Shown: positions 17,972 through 27,029 of the stretch, piece by piece
How positions within the stretch are numbered: the first letter of the stretch is position 1
Layout of the letters: every line of letters begins with the position of its first letter
Source: Cellulomonas xiejunii
Lineage (GTDB): Bacteria; Actinomycetota; Actinomycetes; Actinomycetales; Cellulomonadaceae
Assembly (NCBI RefSeq): GCF_024508315.1
Contig: NZ_CP101987.1
Location: forward strand, 620,001-684,000
Direction: 5' to 3'
Length of the DNA: 64,000 nt
Notes under the pieces: generated by a model
Seen by the model: the letters and a program-made list of their open reading frames with translations, nothing else
What the model was told of the DNA's origin: nothing
Databases searched by the model: none
Position numbers and translations under genes: made by a program

Positions 17972-19492
17972 CTACCTCACGTCGTCGTCGACCCAGTCGA
18001 ACGACTTCGTGACGGCCTTCTTCCACAGCCGGTACTGCCGGTCGCGCTCGTCGGCGTCCATCGCCGGCTCCCAGCGCTTGTCCTCCGCCCAGTTGTCGAT
18101 GACGTCCTGCTCGCCGGACCAGTAGCCGACAGCGATGCCCGCCGCGTACGCCGCGCCCAGTGCCGTGGTCTCGGGGACCTTCGGGCGCACGACCGGGACG
18201 CCGAGGATGTCGGCCTGGAACTGCATGAGCGCCTCGTTGGCGACCATGCCGCCGTCGACCTTGAGCTCGGTGAGGTCGACGCCGGAGTCGGCGTTCATGG
18301 CGTCGAGGACCTCCCGCGTCTGGAAGGCCGTGGCCTCCAGCGCGGCCCGTGCGATGTGCTCCTTGGTCACGTACCGCGTCAGCCCGACGATCGCGCCGCG
18401 GGCGTCGGCCCGCCAGTAGGGCGCGAACAACCCGGAGAACGCGGGCACGAAGTACACGCCACCGTTGTCCTCGACGGCACCCGCCAGCCGCTCGACCTCC
18501 GGCGCCGACGAGATGATCCCCAGGTTGTCGCGCAACCACTGCACGAGCGAGCCGGTGACCGCGATCGAGCCCTCCAGCGCGTACACGGTGTCGCGGTCGC
18601 CGATCTTGTAGCAGACGGTCGTGAGCAGGCCGTTCTGGGAGGCGACGGGCTCGGTGCCGGTGTTGATGAGCATGAAGTTGCCCGTGCCGTACGTGTTCTT
18701 CGCCTGTCCGACCTCGAAGCACGCCTGCCCGAACGTCGCGGCCTGCTGGTCGCCCAGGATCCCCGCGATCGGCACGCCCGGCAGCAGACCGCCCCTGCGT
18801 CCCTCGCCGTAGACCTCGGACGACGAGCGGATCTCCGGCAGCATCGAGACAGGGATGCCCATCTCGCCCGCGATCTCCTCGTTCCACGTGAGCGAGTCGA
18901 TGTTCATGAGCATCGTGCGGGACGCGTTCGTCGGGTCCGTGACGTGGATCCCGCCGCGGGTGCCGCCCGTCATGTTCCACAGGATCCAGGAGTCGGTGTT
19001 GCCGAACGCGAGCCGACCCGCCTCGGCCTTCTCCCGCGCGCCCTCGACGTTGTCGAGGATCCAGCGGATCTTGGGGCCGGAGAAGTACGTGGCCAGCGGC
19101 AGGCCGACGCGGTCCTTGTACCGCTCGGTGCCGCCGCCCAGGGCTGCGAGCTCGTCGCAGATCTTCTGCGTGCGGGTGTCCTGCCAGACGATCGCGTTGT
19201 AGACCGGCTCACCGGTCTCGCGGTCCCACACGACCGCCGTCTCGCGCTGGTTGGTGATGCCGACGGCGGCCATCTCCTCGTGCGTGAGGCTCGCGCGGCC
19301 CAGCGCCTGGCCGACCACCTCGCGGGTGTTGGTCCAGATCTCCTTCGCGTCGTGCTCGACCCACCCGGCCTTCGGGAAGATCTGCTCGTGCTCCTTCTGC
19401 CCCACGGACACGACCTGGCCGCCGTGGTCGAAGATCATCGCGCGGGTGGACGTCGTGCCCTGGTCGATCGCCATCACGAACGTGTCGGTCAT
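17972..19492 (-). CDS. glpK: glycerol kinase
   Basis: 506-residue FGGY kinase, typical length, that phosphorylates glycerol to glycerol 3-phosphate with ATP. Phosphate-binding [13 protein letters not shown] starts at Asp10. [17 protein letters not shown] and AIVWQDTRT are glycerol kinase signatures, and the FGGY-type region is seen in [20 protein letters not shown]. Starts at the ATG at 19492, with GAGAAGAGGC upstream. It follows glpF by 41 bases and ends at a strong terminator, forming a glpF-glpK unit. Confidence 0.97.
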   Translation of the reverse strand: MTDTFVMAIDQGTTSTRAMIFDHGGQVVSVGQKEHEQIFPKAGWVEHDAKEIWTNTREVVGQALGRASLTHEEMAAVGITNQRETAVVWDRETGEPVYNAIVWQDTRTQKICDELAALGGGTERYKDRVGLPLATYFSGPKIRWILDNVEGAREKAEAGRLAFGNTDSWILWNMTGGTRGGIHVTDPTNASRTMLMNIDSLTWNEEIAGEMGIPVSMLPEIRSSSEVYGEGRRGGLLPGVPIAGILGDQQAATFGQACFEVGQAKNTYGTGNFMLINTGTEPVASQNGLLTTVCYKIGDRDTVYALEGSIAVTGSLVQWLRDNLGIISSAPEVERLAGAVEDNGGVYFVPAFSGLFAPYWRADARGAIVGLTRYVTKEHIARAALEATAFQTREVLDAMNADSGVDLTELKVDGGMVANEALMQFQADILGVPVVRPKVPETTALGAAYAAGIAVGYWSGEQDVIDNWAEDKRWEPAMDADERDRQYRLWKKAVTKSFDWVDDDVR

Positions 19493-19533
19493 GCGTCTGC
19501 CTCTTCTCGGGACGGTTCAGGGGATGGGGGCGG

Positions 19534-20271
19534 TCAGCCGATGTACACGCCGGCGGCGAGCCCGGCGAGCACGCCGCCGACCAGCGGTCCGGCGATCGGG
19601 ACCCACGAGTAGCCCCAGTCGGACGAGCCCTTGCCCTTGATGGGCAGCAGGGCGTGCGCGATGCGGGGGCCGAGGTCACGGGCCGGGTTGATGGCGTACC
19701 CCGTCGGGCCACCGAGGCTCGCGCCGATGCCGACGACGAGCAGCGCGACGGCCAGGGGACCGACCTCCGCGGGCGTCTCGCCGAACGCCAGGACGATGAA
19801 GACGAGCACGAACGTCGCGACGACCTCCGTGAGGAAGTTCCAGCCGTAGGAGCGCAGCTCCGGGCCGGTCGAGAAGACGCCCAGCTTGGTGGCGGGGTCG
19901 GCATCCTCGTCGAAGTGCTTCTTGTAGACGAGGAACGCCAGGAGCGCACCGACCGCGGCACCGAGCATCTGCGCGACGACGTACAGGAACCCGTTGACCG
20001 CCGTGACCTCGATCCCCGGGGCGAACTCCTCGGCGCCCGACGCCCAGATGCCGATCGTCACCGCGGGGTTGATGTGGGCACCGGACTTGAACGACGCGTA
20101 GACGCCCGCGAACACCGCGAGGCCCCACCCGAAGTTGATGAGCAGCCAGCCGCCGCCGAACCCCTTGGTACGCGGCAGGATGACGTTGGCCACCACACCG
20201 GCACCCAGCAGGATGAGGATCGCGGTGCCGATCGCCTCGGACCAGAACGCATCACCGATCGTGTAGTCCAC
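19534..20271 (-). CDS. glpF: glycerol facilitator (aquaglyceroporin)
   Basis: 245-residue MIP channel for glycerol entry. Both half-helix motifs are present: GAHINPAVT (NPA at 68-70) and GYAINPARDLGPR (NPA at 195-197). The Asp after the second NPAR is the mark of glycerol-conducting rather than water-only channels. Six membrane helices can be seen. First gene of glpF-glpK; it is separated from glpD by a strong hairpin, so it probably has its own promoter. Confidence 0.95.
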   Translation of the reverse strand: MDYTIGDAFWSEAIGTAILILLGAGVVANVILPRTKGFGGGWLLINFGWGLAVFAGVYASFKSGAHINPAVTIGIWASGAEEFAPGIEVTAVNGFLYVVAQMLGAAVGALLAFLVYKKHFDEDADPATKLGVFSTGPELRSYGWNFLTEVVATFVLVFIVLAFGETPAEVGPLAVALLVVGIGASLGGPTGYAINPARDLGPRIAHALLPIKGKGSSDWGYSWVPIAGPLVGGVLAGLAAGVYIG

Positions 20272-20341
20272 TTCAGACCTCTCTCGTCGACGTCGTTGTC
20301 GCTAGGTCACCGCCGGGTGGAGCCGTCGCCGCGAGGCGGCG

Positions 20342-20379
20342 CCCGGGGGTGCGGAACGGCGGCGGTCCGCACCCCCGGG
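20342..20379. terminator. hairpin after glpD
   Basis: 14-base perfect arms CCCGGGGGTGCGGA / TCCGCACCCCCGGG, directly after the glpD stop on the minus strand and before glpF. Confidence 0.85.
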
Positions 20380-20382
20380 TGC

Positions 20383-22194
20383 TCAGGTACCGGCGGGTCC
20401 CGACGAGCCCCGGCCGGCCGGCGACCCGGGCTTGGTGCCGGGGTCCACGTCGGTGCCCAGCGGCAGCAGGGGAGCGACGTCCGCTGCACGCAGGCGCACG
20501 CGCTCCGCGGCGGCGTCGTCCGGCTCCGCGGCGGCGGCGGCCTCGGCCTCGGCCCGGGCGCGGTAGGCCTCGATCTCGCGGCGCCGCGTCGCGTCGTCCC
20601 AGCCCAGGACGGGTGCGACGAGGTCCGCGATCTCCTCGAGCGCGCCCGTCCCCTTGTCGGCCTGCTCGTAGTTCAGGCGCGTCCGGTGCATGAGGACGTC
20701 GTCGAGGTGCAGGGCGCCCTCGTGGCTCACGGCGTAGACGACCTCCGCACCGATGTACGCCGGGGCGTGCTCCAGCGGCTGCGCGAGCTCGGGACGCTCG
20801 TCGCACAGGTCGGTCAGCTCCTGCAGGAGCGAGCCGTACCGGTGCAGCAGGTGGTCGAGGCGCGGCCGGTCCCAGCCGTAGCGGGCGCCGGTCGCCCGCG
20901 CCTGGCGCTGCACGACCCGCAGGCCCTCGGCGCCGACCAGCGGCACGTCATGGGTGATCGACGGCAGCGTCGTGGCGCGCGACCCGAGCGCGAAGTCGAC
21001 CGCGTCCTTCGCCATCACCCGGTACGTCGTGAGCTTGCCCCCCGCGACGACCGTCAGCCCGGGCGTGGGCGAGGCCACCGTGTGCTCGCGCGACACCTTC
21101 GCCGACGACGTCCCCTCCTTCGTCCCGGGCTGCAGCAGGGGCCGCAGGCCCGCCCACGTCCCGATGACGTCGTCCCGCGTGATCGGGCGCGACAGCACCT
21201 GGTTCGCGTGGTCGATGACGTAGTCGATGTCCGCGCTGGTGGCGACGGGGTGCGTGAGCTCCTGCTCCCACGGGGTGTCGGTCGTGCCGATCACCCAGTA
21301 GCGGGACCACGGGATGATGAACAGGACCGACTTCTCGGTCTGCAGGATCAGCCCGGTGTTGCCCTCGATCCGGGCCCGGGGCACCACGATGTGGATGCCC
21401 TTGGACGCCAGCACGCGCAGCCCGCCCTCGCTGCCCGCGAGGGACTCGGTCTCCTCGGTCCACACGCCGGTCGCGTTGATGACGTGCCGCGCGCGCACGT
21501 CGATCCGGTCGCCGGTCTCGAGGTCGACGACCTCGGCGCCGGTGACCGCACCGCCCGTCGTCGTCTGCAGACCGACGACCTGCGTGCGTGACGCGGCGTG
21601 CGCGCCGTAGCTGACGGCCGTGCGCACCAGGGTCCCGACGAGGCGCGCGTCGTCGACGCTCGCGTCCCAGTACCGCACGGCGCCGATCGCAGCGTCGTGC
21701 CGCAGGTCGGGGAACAGCCGTTCCATGCCCTTGCGGGTCAGGTGGCGGTGGATGGGCATCGCGCGACGGGTGCCGGACATCGAGGCGAGGGTGTCGTACA
21801 GCGCGACGCCCGCACCGACGTACGCCCGCTCCCACACGCGGTTCTCGAGCGGGTACAGGAAGCTCACGGGCTTGACCAGGTGCGGCGCGAGGCGCGTGAT
21901 GAGCAGGTCGCGCTCGGTGAGCGCCTCGCGGACCAGGTGGAAGTCCAGCATCTGCAGGTACCGCAGGCCACCGTGGACGAGCTTGCTCGACCGGCTGGAC
22001 GTGCCCGAGGACCAGTCCTGCCCCTCGACGATCGCGGTGGACAGCCCGCGGGTGACCGCGTCGAGCGCGATCCCCGCACCCGTGACACCGCCACCCACGA
22101 CGAGCACGTCGAGCTCCTGGCCCCGCTCGGAGCTGCGGCGCAGAGCCTCCAGCGACTCCTGCCGGGCCTGGGCCGTCAGCGGTGCGGTCCTCAT
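20383..22194 (-). CDS. glpD: glycerol-3-phosphate dehydrogenase, aerobic FAD type
   Basis: 603 residues. Oxidises glycerol 3-phosphate to dihydroxyacetone phosphate and passes electrons to quinone at the membrane. FAD-binding VVGGGVTGAGIALDA at 32-46, the family motif GTSSRSSKLVHGGLRYL, then VINATGVWT and AGGKLTTYRVMA near the substrate pocket. The C-terminal extension from about 530 is Ala/Glu/Pro-rich and disordered, longer than in E. coli GlpD. Divergent from the SorC-type regulator across a 175-base spacer, which suggests direct control. Confidence 0.96.
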   Translation of the reverse strand: MRTAPLTAQARQESLEALRRSSERGQELDVLVVGGGVTGAGIALDAVTRGLSTAIVEGQDWSSGTSSRSSKLVHGGLRYLQMLDFHLVREALTERDLLITRLAPHLVKPVSFLYPLENRVWERAYVGAGVALYDTLASMSGTRRAMPIHRHLTRKGMERLFPDLRHDAAIGAVRYWDASVDDARLVGTLVRTAVSYGAHAASRTQVVGLQTTTGGAVTGAEVVDLETGDRIDVRARHVINATGVWTEETESLAGSEGGLRVLASKGIHIVVPRARIEGNTGLILQTEKSVLFIIPWSRYWVIGTTDTPWEQELTHPVATSADIDYVIDHANQVLSRPITRDDVIGTWAGLRPLLQPGTKEGTSSAKVSREHTVASPTPGLTVVAGGKLTTYRVMAKDAVDFALGSRATTLPSITHDVPLVGAEGLRVVQRQARATGARYGWDRPRLDHLLHRYGSLLQELTDLCDERPELAQPLEHAPAYIGAEVVYAVSHEGALHLDDVLMHRTRLNYEQADKGTGALEEIADLVAPVLGWDDATRRREIEAYRARAEAEAAAAAEPDDAAAERVRLRAADVAPLLPLGTDVDPGTKPGSPAGRGSSGPAGT

Positions 22195-22313
22195 GTGGCG
22201 GTCCTTCCGTGGAACCCGTCGATTCGTGGTCGCGGTCCGGCGGCAGGGGCGCCCTCGCCCCCCGGGTGCGTCGCGCTATCGTCATCACGTCCAGAACGGA
22301 CGCGCAACTTGGA

Positions 22314-22327
22314 TGCACAAACGTGCA
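22314..22327. promoter_or_regulatory. possible operator between glpD and its regulator
   Basis: Inverted repeat TGCAC-AAAC-GTGCA in the divergent spacer. It is the best palindrome there and is placed to control both genes. Assignment to the SorC-type regulator is inference. Confidence 0.4.
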
Positions 22328-22369
22328 CGGGTTGACGTTTCCTTGGGGCTGACGAGAGGCGGCGTTGGG

Positions 22370-23350
22370 GTGCTCGTGGAGCGGGAGCAGGACGTGCTGC
22401 GTGCGGCCTCCATGTACTACCTCCAGGACCTCAAGATGGAGGTGATCGCCCGGCACCTCGGGACGTCCCGGTCCACCGTCTCCCGGCTGCTGCGGCACGC
22501 CCGCGACACGGGCCTCGTCGAGATCACGCTTCGCCCGTCGAGCACACGCGCCCCCGGGCTGGGCCGCTCGATCTCCTCGACGTTCGGCATCGACACGTAC
22601 GTCGTCCCCGTGCCCGACTCCGCCGGGTCCGTCGAGCGGCTCGATCAGGTCGCGATGACCGCGGCACGCCTCATCGGGTCCTGGTTCGACTCCGACATGG
22701 TCATGGGCGTGGCCTGGGGCACGACGATCGCCGCGGTCTCCCGCTACCTCGCGCCCAAGCCGACGCGCGGCTCCGCCGTCGTCCAGCTCAACGGTGCCGC
22801 CAACATGCGCACGTCCGGCGTCGAGTACGCCGCCGACCTCATCTCGTCGTTCGGCAGCGCGTTCGACGCCGCCGTGCACCACTTCTCCGTGCCCGCGTTC
22901 TTCGACTACCCCGACACCAAGGACGCCATGTGGCGCGAGCGGTCCGTGCGGCGGGTGCTCGACATGCAGCGGCGCGCCGACCTCGCGGTCTTCTCCGTCG
23001 GTGCCGTCGCCGGTGCCGTGCCCTCGCACGTGTACTCCGCGGGCTACCTCGACGAGAGCGACGTGCGCCGCCTGCACGACGACGGCGTCGTGGGTGACGT
23101 GTGCACCGTCTTCCTGCGCGCCGACGGGTCCTGGGCCGACGTGTCGCTCAACGGCCGCGCCACCGGCCCCACGCCCGCGCAGCTCGAGCGCGTCCCCCGG
23201 CGCGTGTGCGTCGTCGCCGGTGACAACAAGGTCGCGCCGCTCCTCGCGGCACTGCGCGCCCGCGTGGTGACGGACCTCGTCGTCGACGAGGTGACGGCGA
23301 CCGCGCTCGTCGAGGTCGTCGGCACCCGCACGTCTGCGCGCCCTCGCTGA
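22370..23350 (+). CDS. SorC/DeoR-type sugar-binding transcriptional regulator
   Basis: About 326 residues. N-terminal HTH (RAASMYYLQDLKMEVIARHL, GTSRSTVSRLLRHARDTGLV) followed by a SorC-type sugar-phosphate-binding domain (VMGVAWGTTIAAVSRYLAPK, SAGYLDESDV, VVAGDNKVAPLLAALRA). The place next to glpD argues that it senses a glycerol-derived phosphate. The start is uncertain: GTG at 22370 or 22376, with AGAGG about 11 bases before the first. No histidine-rich or membrane parts. Confidence 0.88.
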   Translation: MLVEREQDVLRAASMYYLQDLKMEVIARHLGTSRSTVSRLLRHARDTGLVEITLRPSSTRAPGLGRSISSTFGIDTYVVPVPDSAGSVERLDQVAMTAARLIGSWFDSDMVMGVAWGTTIAAVSRYLAPKPTRGSAVVQLNGAANMRTSGVEYAADLISSFGSAFDAAVHHFSVPAFFDYPDTKDAMWRERSVRRVLDMQRRADLAVFSVGAVAGAVPSHVYSAGYLDESDVRRLHDDGVVGDVCTVFLRADGSWADVSLNGRATGPTPAQLERVPRRVCVVAGDNKVAPLLAALRARVVTDLVVDEVTATALVEVVGTRTSARPR

Positions 23351-23391
23351 CCCGCGGGCGGCGGTGCGTGCGGGCCGGGCCGGTGCGTGCG

Positions 23392-23397
23392 TAGGTT
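23392..23397 (+). promoter_or_regulatory. leaderless -10 (TAGGTT)
   Basis: TAGGTT is followed by exactly 6 bases and the GTG at 23404. Confidence 0.65.
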
Positions 23398-23403
23398 GTG
23401 CGC

Positions 23404-23919
23404 GTGAGCACCCCCGCCGCGGTCGAGGTCGCACCCGCACTGCCTGCCGACGTCCGCGCGATCCGCCGGCTCGTCGAGCCGTACGCCCAGGAGCGGATCC
23501 TGCTCGCCAAGGAGTGGGTCGGGTACTACGAGGCGGTCCAGGAGTTCCTCGTGGCGCGGCCCGCGGGCGGCGGTGACGCGGTCGGGTGCGGCGCCCTGCA
23601 CGTCATGTGGGAGGACCTGGCCGAGATCCGCACCCTCGCGGTCGCCCCCGAGGTGCGCGGGCGGGCCGTCGGGCACCTGCTCGTCGACGGGCTGCTCGAC
23701 CGGGCGCGCCGCCTCGGGCTGCGCCGCGTGTTCTGCCTGACGTTCGAGGTGGACTTCTTCGCACGGCACGGCTTCCGCGAGATCGACGGCACACCCGTCC
23801 CGCCCGAGGTCTACGCCGAGCTGCTGCGGTCCCACGACGACGGCGTCGCCGAGTTCCTCGACCTGGCCCGCGTGAAGCCCAACACGCTGGGGAACACCCG
23901 CATGCTCCTCGAGCTCTGA
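23404..23919 (+). CDS. GNAT acetyltransferase, amino-acid N-acetyltransferase (ArgA-like)
   Basis: 171 residues. GNAT fold with the acetyl-CoA loop VAPEVRGRAVGHLLVDGLL and motif B CLTFEVDFFARHGFREID, as in the short actinobacterial ArgA-like N-acetylglutamate synthases that feed arginine synthesis. GALHVMWEDLAEIRTLAV matches their central strand. GTG 23404 is chosen because it follows the TAGGTT element at leaderless spacing; GTG 23398 is two codons earlier. No other arginine genes nearby, so the substrate is an inference. Confidence 0.8.
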   Translation: MSTPAAVEVAPALPADVRAIRRLVEPYAQERILLAKEWVGYYEAVQEFLVARPAGGGDAVGCGALHVMWEDLAEIRTLAVAPEVRGRAVGHLLVDGLLDRARRLGLRRVFCLTFEVDFFARHGFREIDGTPVPPEVYAELLRSHDDGVAEFLDLARVKPNTLGNTRMLLEL

Positions 23920-23978
23920 CGCCCGGCACCTCCCACCGGGCGCGGTACCCGGTCGCGGCCAGTGGGGGCGTGCCCGCG

Positions 23979-24965
23979 TCAGTGGGGGAGGCGGTACGTC
24001 GCCGCGTCCGGGTCCGGGTCGGCGCCCGCCGCGTCCTCGCGCACGACGAGGCCGTCCGCGACGAGCGCGTCCAGGCAGCGCGCGAGCTGCGCGCTGTCCG
24101 GCCAGACGGCGGCGACCGCGTCGTGGGGGACCGGCCCCAGCGCCTCGCGCAGCAGCGCCATCACGCGCCCCCGCGCCTGACGGTCCGTGCCCGTCCACGC
24201 CTGCGCGCGACGCCGATGCGCGTACACGTCCGCGGGTCGCCCCGCCGCGAGCCAGCGGCAGCGGTCCGCCACGGGACACACGTCGCACCGCGGCGCGCGC
24301 GCCGTGCAGACCAGCGCGCCGAGCTCCATCGACGCGCCCGACCAGCGGGCGGCCGCGGTGTCGTCGTCCGGCACCCACGCGGCGGCGAGCCGTCTCTCCG
24401 CGACCGTCTGCGACGGCGCCGGCAGGGCCTCGCCAGCGGAGAGCCGCGCGAGGACGCGCCGCACGTTGGTGTCGAGCACCACGGAGCGTCGGCCGAACGC
24501 GAACGCCCGCACCGCCGCCGCCGTGTACGTGCCGACGCCCGGCAGGGCGAGCAGCGCGGCCTCGTCGTCGGGCAGGTCGCCCCCGTGCCGCTCGACGACG
24601 ACGCGCGCGCACTCCTGCAGCCGCAGCGCACGCCGCGGGTACCCGAGCCGGTCCCACGCGCGCAGCACGTCGGCGGTGGGCGCGGTCGCGAGGTCCGCCG
24701 GCGTCGGCCACCGGCCCATCCACGCGCGCCACGCGGGCTCCACGCGCACCACAGGCGTCTGCTGCAGCATCACCTCGCTGACCAGCACGCCCCACGGGGT
24801 CCGGTCCGCTGCCCGCCACGGGAGGTCCCGCGCGTGGTCGTCGAACCAGGCGACGACGTCCTGGCGGGCACCGGCCACTGCGTCCGACGTCCCGCCGGCC
24901 TCGTGCCGCGCGCGGGCGTCACCGGACGCGGGCGTGGGCCGGGAGGCGGAGCGCGTGGTGGGCAC
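23979..24965 (-). CDS. mutY: A/G-specific adenine glycosylase
   Basis: 328 residues. Removes adenine mispaired with 8-oxoguanine. HhH-GPD motifs: LVSEVMLQQTPVVRVEPAW (catalytic Glu), LPGVGTYTAAAVRAFAFG (helix-hairpin-helix), VVLDTNVRRVLAR (catalytic Asp). The 4Fe-4S cluster Cys are at CTARAPRCDVCPVADRC (C-x6-C-x2-C-x5-C). The C-terminal part is shorter than in E. coli and lacks a clear NUDIX-like 8-oxoG domain, as in other actinobacteria. Convergent with the acetyltransferase. Confidence 0.93.
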   Translation of the reverse strand: MPTTRSASRPTPASGDARARHEAGGTSDAVAGARQDVVAWFDDHARDLPWRAADRTPWGVLVSEVMLQQTPVVRVEPAWRAWMGRWPTPADLATAPTADVLRAWDRLGYPRRALRLQECARVVVERHGGDLPDDEAALLALPGVGTYTAAAVRAFAFGRRSVVLDTNVRRVLARLSAGEALPAPSQTVAERRLAAAWVPDDDTAAARWSGASMELGALVCTARAPRCDVCPVADRCRWLAAGRPADVYAHRRRAQAWTGTDRQARGRVMALLREALGPVPHDAVAAVWPDSAQLARCLDALVADGLVVREDAAGADPDPDAATYRLPH

Positions 24966-25165
24966 GCCCCATCGTGCCGTCGCCGGTCACGGGGGCCAAC
25001 TCGGTGTCGGCGACGGCGAGCCGGCGGTGCGCGGCGCACGTGCTGCGCACCGCCCCTCGGGGCGGCACGCAGTGCGCGGGCGCGTCGTGCGTCGCGTGCT
25101 CGGTGTCGGCCTCGTACCGTGGTGCGCGCGCCGGGCACCCGGCCACGCCCACCCGGAGGTCCCGC

Positions 25166-25798
25166 ATGAACGACCGGACGCCCCCGGCGGGCCGCGGACC
25201 CCGGCCCGCACGACCGGCGCCGCCGCCGCGGCCGCCCGTGCACGTGTTCTGGATCCGACGGTTCGTCGTCCTCGGTCTGCCGCTGCTCCTGATCATCGCG
25301 CTCGTGGTCTGGTGGTCCGGCCGTGGGGCCGACGCCGCGCCGCAGGACGCACCCACCGTGGCCGCGGCGCCGACCCCGACGCCGACGCCGACGGCGGAGG
25401 CCGGCGTCCCCGACTGCGCCCCGACGCAGCTCGCGCTCGCGGTCACGCCGACCGCGGAGACGTTCCCCGCCGGGGTCGAGCCCACCTTCGAGGTCACGGT
25501 CACCAACTCGGGGCCGGAGCCCTGCCTCGTCGACGCCGGGGACGCCCAGCGCGAGGTCGTCATCACCTCGGGCCAGGACCGCGTGTGGTCCAGCGTCGAC
25601 TGCGTCCCGGCGGATGCGGACGCGCGCACGCTGCTGCTGGCGGGCGAGCAGGCCGACGCCACGCAGCTGGTCTGGCCCCGGGTGCGGTCGGCACCCGGCT
25701 GCGCCGGGGACCTGCCCACGCCGGGCGCCGGGACCTACTCGGTCACCGTCACGGTCGGCGGTGCGGCGTCACCTCCCGCGGTCTTCGGCCTGGGCTGA
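25166..25798 (+). CDS. membrane-anchored hypothetical protein
   Basis: 210 residues. Short Pro/Arg-rich cytoplasmic lead, one membrane helix (FVVLGLPLLLIIALVVWW, about 32-50), a Thr/Pro linker, then an outside beta-rich domain with spaced Cys residues (VPDCAPTQ, PEPCLVDAG, SSVDCVPAD, APGCAGDLP). It resembles actinobacterial secreted proteins of the DUF4232 kind but I cannot be firm. The ATG at 25166 follows GGAGG by 7 bases. Convergent with disA; the tandem repeat at 25831-25924 lies between them. Confidence 0.72.
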   Translation: MNDRTPPAGRGPRPARPAPPPRPPVHVFWIRRFVVLGLPLLLIIALVVWWSGRGADAAPQDAPTVAAAPTPTPTPTAEAGVPDCAPTQLALAVTPTAETFPAGVEPTFEVTVTNSGPEPCLVDAGDAQREVVITSGQDRVWSSVDCVPADADARTLLLAGEQADATQLVWPRVRSAPGCAGDLPTPGAGTYSVTVTVGGAASPPAVFGLG

Positions 25799-25830
25799 GG
25801 ACGGAGCCGCGTTGCTGTCTGGCGGACGTC

Positions 25831-25924
25831 GGTCAGACGTACCGCCGGTCAGACGTACCGCCGGTCAGACGTACCGCCTGTCAGACGTACCGCCGGTCAG
25901 ACCTGCCGTCAGACGTACCGCTCC
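25831..25924. repeat. 16-bp tandem repeats copied from the disA 3' end
   Basis: Four units of GGTCAGACGTACCGCC (the fourth with one change), a 13-base imperfect unit, then the copy inside disA itself. Read on the minus strand, each unit contains the last disA codons and the TGA stop, so this is a tandem duplication of the gene end into the spacer. Confidence 0.9.
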
Positions 25925-26985
25925 AGGATGCTCGACTCCGCGAGACGCGACAGGCCCTCGCGCACCGAGCGCGCGCGCTGCTCGCCGACGCCCTCGACGG
26001 TCATGAGGTCGTCGATCGTCGCGGCCAGCAGCTTCTGCAGCCCACCGAAGTGCCCGACGAGCCGGTCCACGACCGGGCCCGGCAGGCGCGGCACCTTCGA
26101 GAGCAGGCGGTAGCCGCGGGGTCCGACGGCCGCGTCGAGCTCCTCACCGCCGCCGGGCAGGCCGAGCACACGTGCGATGTGCGCGATGTCGAGCAGCTGG
26201 GTGGAGTCGAGCTCTCCCAGCGCGTCGGGAACGGCCTCGACCGCGCGTCGTGACGTGTCGACGTAGTCGCGGATGACGAGCTCGCGCTCCGTGCCGACCC
26301 CGCCGACGAGCTCGTCGAGCTGGAGGGTCAGCAGGCGGCCGTCCGTGCCGAGCTCGACGACGTAGCCGGCGATCTCGTCGGAGATCCGGCGCACCATCTC
26401 CAGGCGCTGCACGACCGCGGACACGTCACGCACCGTGACGAGGTCCTCGATCTCGAGGGCGGACAGCGTGCCGCTGACCTCGTCGAGACGTGCCTTGTAG
26501 CGCTCGAGCGTCGCGAGCGCCTGGTTGGCGCGCGACAGGATCGTCGTGGAGTCCTCGAGGACGTACCGCTGCTCGCCGACGTACAGCGCGACGATCCGCA
26601 TGGACGCGGACACCGAGATCACCGGTAGGCCCGTCTGCTTGGCGACGCGCTCGGCGGTGCGGTGCCGGGTGCCGGACTCCGTCGTCTGGATCGAGGGGTC
26701 GGGCAGCAGCTGCACGGCGGCCCGGACGATGCGGTCGCGGACGGGGTCGATGACGACGGCGCCGTCCATCTTCGCGAGCTCGCGCAGGCGGGTGGCGGAG
26801 AACTCGACGTCGAGGACGAACCCGCCGGAGCACAACGACTCGACGGTGGCGTCCATCCCGAGCACGATGAGCGCGCCTGTCCGACCCCGCAGGATCCGCT
26901 CGAGGCCGTCGCGCAGCGCGGATCCGGGCGCGACGGCGAAGAGCGTCGACCTCAGCAGGTCATCGTGATGGTGCGGATGGGGCAC
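25909..26985 (-). CDS. disA: DNA integrity scanning diadenylate cyclase
   Basis: 358 residues. Makes cyclic di-AMP from two ATP and pauses at branched DNA. The N-terminal DAC domain has DGA at 74-76 and GTRHRT at 105-110, the catalytic motifs. A helical spine follows, and the C-terminal RuvA-like HhH domain reads [23 protein letters not shown] 26985 is chosen because TACGAT lies 6 bases upstream. It starts 44 bases after radA, the known radA-disA arrangement. Confidence 0.95.
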   Translation of the reverse strand: MPHPHHHDDLLRSTLFAVAPGSALRDGLERILRGRTGALIVLGMDATVESLCSGGFVLDVEFSATRLRELAKMDGAVVIDPVRDRIVRAAVQLLPDPSIQTTESGTRHRTAERVAKQTGLPVISVSASMRIVALYVGEQRYVLEDSTTILSRANQALATLERYKARLDEVSGTLSALEIEDLVTVRDVSAVVQRLEMVRRISDEIAGYVVELGTDGRLLTLQLDELVGGVGTERELVIRDYVDTSRRAVEAVPDALGELDSTQLLDIAHIARVLGLPGGGEELDAAVGPRGYRLLSKVPRLPGPVVDRLVGHFGGLQKLLAATIDDLMTVEGVGEQRARSVREGLSRLAESSILERYV

Positions 26986-26991
26986 TGACGA

Positions 26992-26997
26992 ATCGTA
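26992..26997 (-). promoter_or_regulatory. leaderless -10 (TACGAT) for disA
   Basis: TACGAT on the minus strand, 6 bases before the GTG at 26985; it would give disA an internal promoter besides read-through from radA. Confidence 0.55.
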
Positions 26998-27029
26998 TCG
27001 GTGGCGCGCGGCGTTGTCCGAGCCGCCAC

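Noticed and set aside
25831-25924. Possible CRISPR-like array
   Set aside because: The 16-base units are directly adjacent with no spacers, and there are no cas genes; it is a tandem duplication of the disA end.
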